The notes under the pieces were generated by a model, which made no database searches, was not told the DNA's origin, and was given only the letters and a program-made list of their open reading frames with translations. Shown one piece after another: positions 59,023-64,000 of a stretch of 64,000 nucleotides of DNA. Source of the DNA: Sapria himalayana (Eukaryota; Streptophyta; Magnoliopsida; Malpighiales; Rafflesiaceae); contig JAREIK010001718.1 of the NCBI GenBank assembly GCA_029783825.1, positions 1,503,898-1,567,897 on the forward strand, written 5' to 3'. How positions within the stretch are numbered: the stretch's first letter is position 1; each line of letters opens with the position of its first letter. Position numbers and translations under genes: made by a program.

Positions 59023-60073
59023 ACTATAAATAATTGACTTTGACTATGTGTATCACTATAAAAGCTTTATACATAACTATATTTAAATATATAATTTACA
59101 ACTAATATATAATATACATTTGTATATATTAGTATTCAAAAATATATTTTACTATATCTATACTTATACATAACTATATGTATAGATATATAAAATTATA
59201 TAAATAAATATATATACCTACATGTATAAATATAAGCATAACTATATGTGTAACTATATGTATAACCAAATGTAACTATATTTATAATTACATGTATAAT
59301 AATATACAACATTATATTTAACTATATGTGTATAACTATATATAAATATTTGTATAACTATATATAAATAATTGTATAACTATATAACACACTATATAAT
59401 TAAATATAACTATATTTGTAAGTCTGTAGACATATATATAAATCTATATATATTTATAAATAAATAAATAAATAAATAAATAAATATATATATATATATA
59501 TGTATGTATAACTATTTGTATGAATATATCTATATATAACTATATGTTTAATTATATAAAAATATTTATAGCTATATATACTATATGTATACTAACATAT
59601 AACTATAAATAATTGTATCTTATTATATGTATTACTATAAAAGCTTATACATAACTATATTTAAATATATAATTTATAACTTATATTTAATATACATTTG
59701 TATATATTAGTATTCAAAAATGTATTTTATTATATCTATACCTATACATAACTATATGGATAGATAAATAAAATTCTATAAATATATATATATACCTACA
59801 TGTATAAATATAAGTTTAACTATACGTGTAACTATATGTATAACCACATGTAACTATATTTATAATTACATGTATAACAACATACAACATTATGTTTAAT
59901 TATATGTGTATAACTATATATACATATTTTTAAAACTAAATAAAACTTTATATAATTAAATATAACTATATTTTTAACTATTTATACATATATGTATACA
60001 TATATGTAAATATATATATTTGTTTATAACTTTGTATATATTTATGTATAACTAAATATAACTACTCATATGA

Positions 60074-60107
<34 letters not shown>

Positions 60108-61231
60108 GTATGTATAACTAAATGTTTAATTATATATAAAAATATTTATAACTATATATATTATATGTATAATAACATATAACTATACATAATTTTATAT
60201 TATTAATGTATAAGCTATATTTAAATATATAATTAACAACATATATTTAATATACATTTTTATATATCAGCATAAAAATTGTATTTTAGTATATCCATAC
60301 CTACACATAACTATATGTATAAATATGTGAAATTATATGAACAAATATATATCCCTACATGTATAAATATAAGTTTAACTATGCATGTAACTATATGTAT
60401 AATCACATGTAACTATATTTATAATTACATGTATAACAACATACAACATTATGTTTAATTATATGTGTATAACTATATTTAAATATTTGTAAAACTAAAT
60501 ACAACTTTATATAATTAAATATAACTATATTTTTAACTATTTATACATATATGTAAATCTATATATTTGTTTATAACACTGTATATATTTATGTATAACT
60601 AAATTTAACTACTCGTATGAATATATATATATATATATATTAAACTAAATGTTTTATAACTATATATATTATATATATAACTATTTTATAACTATAAATA
60701 ATTCTATCTTACAAATGTATAACTATAACAACTTTATACATAACTATATTTAAATATATAATTAACAACATTTATTTAATATACATTTTTATATATTAAT
60801 ATAAAAAATGTATTTTAGTATATCCATACCTATACATAACTATATGAATAAATATATGAAATTATATGATAAAATATATATACATACATATATAAATATA
60901 AGTTTAACTATACGTGTAACTATATGTATAACTACATGTAATAATATTTATAATTATATGTATAAAACATACAACACAATGTTTAACTATATGTGTATAA
61001 CTATATATAAATATTCTTATAACTATAAATAACTCTATATAAATAAATATAACTTTATTTTTAATTATGTATACATATATGTCAATCTATATAATTGTTT
61101 ATAACTTTGTATATATTTATTTATATTTACTTATAATTATTTGTATGCATATATCTAAATATAATTATATGTTAAACTAAATGTAACTAATTATAACTAC
61201 ATTTACTATATGTATCCTAACATATAATTAT

Positions 61232-61791
61232 ATATGGGATAATACTATTTTGTGACACCAACTTGAAATAAAACAGCTAATGATATAATATAAACAATAT
61301 GTAAGCACATAGCATGAGAGTGTCCGTTTATCAGGCTCATATATGGTAAAATACAAATAAGGGACATACTCTTACCAAATCCTAGCCCTTAGGCCTCAGA
61401 CTCAAATATGAACTTATGTATAACGAAAAATGTAATATTTGATAGGTTTGTATTGAAGAACTTATATTTTCTTTTATATAATTCTTCATTCTAACACTGC
61501 ACTCTCTATGTGTCTCTCTCTCCATCTCTAATTCTTTCTGCCACTCTATTCCTCTCTAATTCTTTCTATCACTCTATTCCTCTTTTTCTGCGTCACATGC
61601 TCTTTCTCTCTTTTGTTATTTTCTTTCTTGCTCTCCATTCTTGCTTGTTCTCTTCTCTCTCTCTCTCTCTCTCTCCCACCTCTTTCTCCCTCTTTCTCTC
61701 TCTGTCCCTCTCTGTCCCTCTCTCTCTTCCTCTCTCTCTCTCTCCCCCGTCTCCCCATTTCTCTGCCCCTCTCTTTCTCCCCACCTTTTTT

Positions 61792-61828
<37 letters not shown>

Positions 61829-62132
61829 ACCCCCCCTCAACCCCTTAAAACTTTAAATGTCTTTCTTTTTTACTTTCCTTTCTTGTGCATTATAATATTT
61901 TGCTCCCTTTATCTAGTATTACTGTGATATCTATTAATCTTTATTGTGCCAAAAATAGTTTTATCTATTCATGTAGATTCTGCAAATGCATTACCTCGAT
62001 ATTCATGATATTTAATTTTTAAATATTCATCTGTAAGTAATTTTATTTAATTATTAGTATTTTTTGAAGTAATAGAATGTTTAATTCAAAATAATGATTG
62101 AGCATTATTTTTTGTAAATAAAAGAGGGCAAA
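61232..62132 (+). promoter_or_regulatory. Conserved TNP2 upstream region with CT-rich tract (CACTA-2)
   Basis: Matches 34,110-34,994 almost throughout, including CCAACTTGAAATAAAACAGC and, after the CT tract at about 61,508-61,840, the stretch TTACCTCGATATTCATGATA. It is probably promoter and 5' untranslated sequence of TNP2. Open frames in the CT tract on both strands are artefacts. Confidence 0.5.
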
Positions 62133-64000
62133 ATGAGTTTAGATCGTTAGTGAATGTACAAAAGGTTTATTAATATATTTTTAAATAAAGATTTTATGAG
62201 TGGACTTGAAACTTTCATTAATTTTGCATGTAGTCAATCGAGATGGATGGATGTAGAAAAAAGAAAGTGTCCTTGTAATCATTGCAAGTGTTAGAATATC
62301 CCTTTTCGTGATGTAAACAATATAAGATACCATTGGCAAAATATGGCTTTGTGCTATTTTATTTTGTTTGGATTTTATCATGGGAAAATTACAAAGGCTC
62401 TGAACATTGACCAAAATGAGGGTACTAAATCGTTTGCTTGTTGCGAAGAATCATCAAACATATACCATAGAATAATTACGGAAGCTGTTGGTGCTGACTT
62501 CAATATAGATTACATGAATGAACCACCTACTCCTGAAGCTCAGAAATTTTATGAAATGCTTAAAGCTGTAGATAAAGAGTTGTGGTATGGTTGTAAAATA
62601 CATTCACAATTGTCACTTGTGGCTAGACTTATGAGCATTAAGTCAGAATGTCATTTGTCTGAGAAATTATTTGATCAGGTGACAGAATTGATCAAGGAGA
62701 TTATTCCAAATAATAATTTGATCACTAACAACTTTTTCAACACTAAGAAGTTACTACGAGTAATGGGTCTACCAGTGGAAAAAATTGATTGTTGTTTAAA
62801 TAGTTGTATGTTATATTGGGGTGATGATAGTGATTTAATTAGCTGTGAGTTTTGTGATCATCCTCGATTTAAGAAGGCACCTCATGTTGTAAATACGCCA
62901 CAAAAAGTGAAGGTGGTATTTAAGATGTATTATTTTTCATTAATTCCTCGATTACAGAGCCTATATGCATCAAATACTATAGCAAATGATATGAGGTGAC
63001 ATTCTGAGCATGAGGTTGAAGAAGGGGTAATGCGTCATCCATCAGATTCACTTTCTTGGAAACATTTTAATTATATACATAAAGATTTTTTGGCTGAAAG
63101 TCGAAATGTGAGATTAGCTCTCTACACTGATAAATTTCAGCCATTTGGGCAATATGGACAATAGTATTGAACATGTCCATTGATAGTGACACCTTATAAC
63201 TTGCCTCCGTTGTCTATGAAAGAGCAATATATGTTTTAGTCAATACTGGTTCAATGGCTAAAAAATCCAAAAGACTTGCTAGATGTTTTCTTACAGCCTT
63301 TTATTGCATCGTTAAATCATTTGTGGGAATTTGGCGTTGATACATATGATATCTCAAAGAAGCAAAATTTCATTATGCGGGCAACCCTTATGTGGATGGT
63401 AAGTGACTTTCCTGCATATTTAATATTATATGGCTAGAGTATTGTAGGAAGATTCACATGCTCGTATTGCATGACAAATTCTGATGCATTTACCCTCATA
63501 TTTAGTGGTAAACAGTCATGGTTTGATAACCATCGTAAGTTTCTACCTACGAATCATCCAATTCGAAGAAATAAATATGCATTTCAAAAAAAATAAAACT
63601 ATGATGATAGGTGCACCAGCAGTTCATTCATGAGATGATATTATTACAGAGATTTAGATATTGGGTTTGAAGATAGTAACTGAAAAGGATTCTACTGGAA
63701 GTAATGGACCAATAGGCAAAATATTTGGCTGGAGGAAATATAGTATATTTTGTGACTTGCCCTATTGGAAGTCCAATTTAATTCGTCATAACTTAGATGT
63801 AATGCATATTGAAAAAAATGTATTTTACAATATTTTCAACACTATCTTTAATGTAAATGAAAAAACAAAAGACACTTTAAAATCAAGACAAAAGGTAAAT
63901 GATTATTGTCGGCATCCTGAATTGAAACTGAATGAGGCAACAGAAAAATTTCCTAAAGCTTGCTACCCACTTGATAAGAAGGCATGACAGATATAGTGTG
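62133..64000 (+). pseudogene. TNP2-type CACTA transposase, broken, truncated by the window (CACTA-2)
   Basis: The ATG at 62,133 starts MSLDR followed by TAG (62,148-62,150) and TGA, at the same position as the stop in CACTA-1. The N-terminal zinc region follows (CPCNHCKC). The longest intact stretch, 62,343-62,999, covers YHGKITKALNIDQ, LVARLMSIKSE, LFDQVTELIKEIIP, KLLRVMGLPVEKIDCCLN and SCEFCDHPRFKK, and ends at TGA where the family has Trp (DMR-W-H). Further on are RHPSDSLSWKHFN, VTPYNLPP, NPKDLLDVFLQPF, WFDNHRKFLPTNHP, then 63,661-63,987 with GWRKYSIFCDLPYWKSNLI and HNLDVMHIEKNVF. The region homologous to the CACTA-1 MITE site (about 63,885-63,900) is uninterrupted. Several stops and shifts remain. 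Confidence 0.92.

Larger units (their letters stand above)
57600..61230. repeat. AT-rich tandem array, 530-580-bp higher-order unit (CACTA-2)
   Basis: The landmark TGTAACTATATTTATAATTA recurs at about 59,271, 59,849, 60,408 and 60,937 (variant), with units of about 580, 560 and 530 bp. A further unit is split by the ARF1 retrocopy. Short (TAAA)n and (TATG)n runs occur near 59,455-59,484 and 60,091-60,115. The array is longer than its counterpart at 32.7-34.1 kb. Confidence 0.85.
48828..64000 (+). mobile_element. CACTA-2: 5' part of a second CACTA element, continues past the window
   Basis: It begins CATTACAAGAAAA, one change from the CACTACAAGAAAA terminus, followed by TTAGCTAGGGATCAATCCC as in CACTA-1. 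Subterminal array, left AT-rich region, 0.55-kb AT array, CT-rich upstream region and TNP2 gene follow in the same order as CACTA-1. Additional material is a copia relic at about 52.9-54.1 kb and an ARF1 retrocopy at 58.1-59.0 kb. The distance from the 5' end to TNP2 is 13.3 kb against 7.5 kb in CACTA-1. The 3' end and target duplication are outside the window. Confidence 0.88.

Overview
The window is gene-poor, strongly AT-rich nuclear DNA of a flowering plant. Evidence for this is Ty1/copia retrotransposons primed by initiator tRNA-Met, En/Spm-type CACTA transposons, hAT elements with Dart-like ends, and a processed copy of a plant ARF1 GTPase gene. I cannot name the species. I found no intact host gene: every recognisable coding region belongs to a transposon or is a broken pseudogene.

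Layout. 1-3.8 kb: decayed copia gag-pol on the minus strand, followed by two minisatellites (25-bp and 31-bp periods) and a primer-binding-site/LTR remnant. 3.8-14.6 kb: old non-coding sequence with a diverged 0.9-kb duplication, a diffuse palindromic repeat family, a truncated hAT end (9.4 kb) and an LTR-like fragment (13.0 kb). 14,669-19,804: a structurally complete copia element on the minus strand, with two LTRs, PBS, PPT and a perfect 5-bp target duplication, but a broken gag-pol. 19.8-27.5 kb: unassigned sequence with one more copia gag relic. 27,511-45,007: a 17.5-kb CACTA element (CACTA-1) with both terminal repeats, a TAT/TAT target duplication, 50-bp subterminal repeats, a broken TNP2 gene and a broken TNPA-like gene. 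Two hAT elements are nested in it: a 557-bp MITE inside TNP2 and a 3,459-bp element carrying a nearly complete hAT transposase. 45.0-48.8 kb: unassigned sequence. 48,828 to the window end: the 5' part of a second, related element (CACTA-2). It carries a copia relic, a large AT-rich tandem repeat interrupted by an ARF1 retrocopy, and a TNP2 pseudogene cut by the window edge.

How it fits together. The two CACTA copies serve as controls for each other. Paralogous empty sites inside the window support three nested insertions: the MITE against CACTA-2, the hAT element against an internal tandem duplication, and the ARF1 retrocopy against neighbouring repeat units. TNP2 and the TNPA-like gene would have been the two mobility proteins of the CACTA family, acting on the terminal repeats and subterminal arrays. 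Both are now disabled, so any recent movement would have needed proteins supplied from elsewhere.

All matches to protein families come from recognising motifs by eye. No database search was run, and boundaries without target duplications are approximate.
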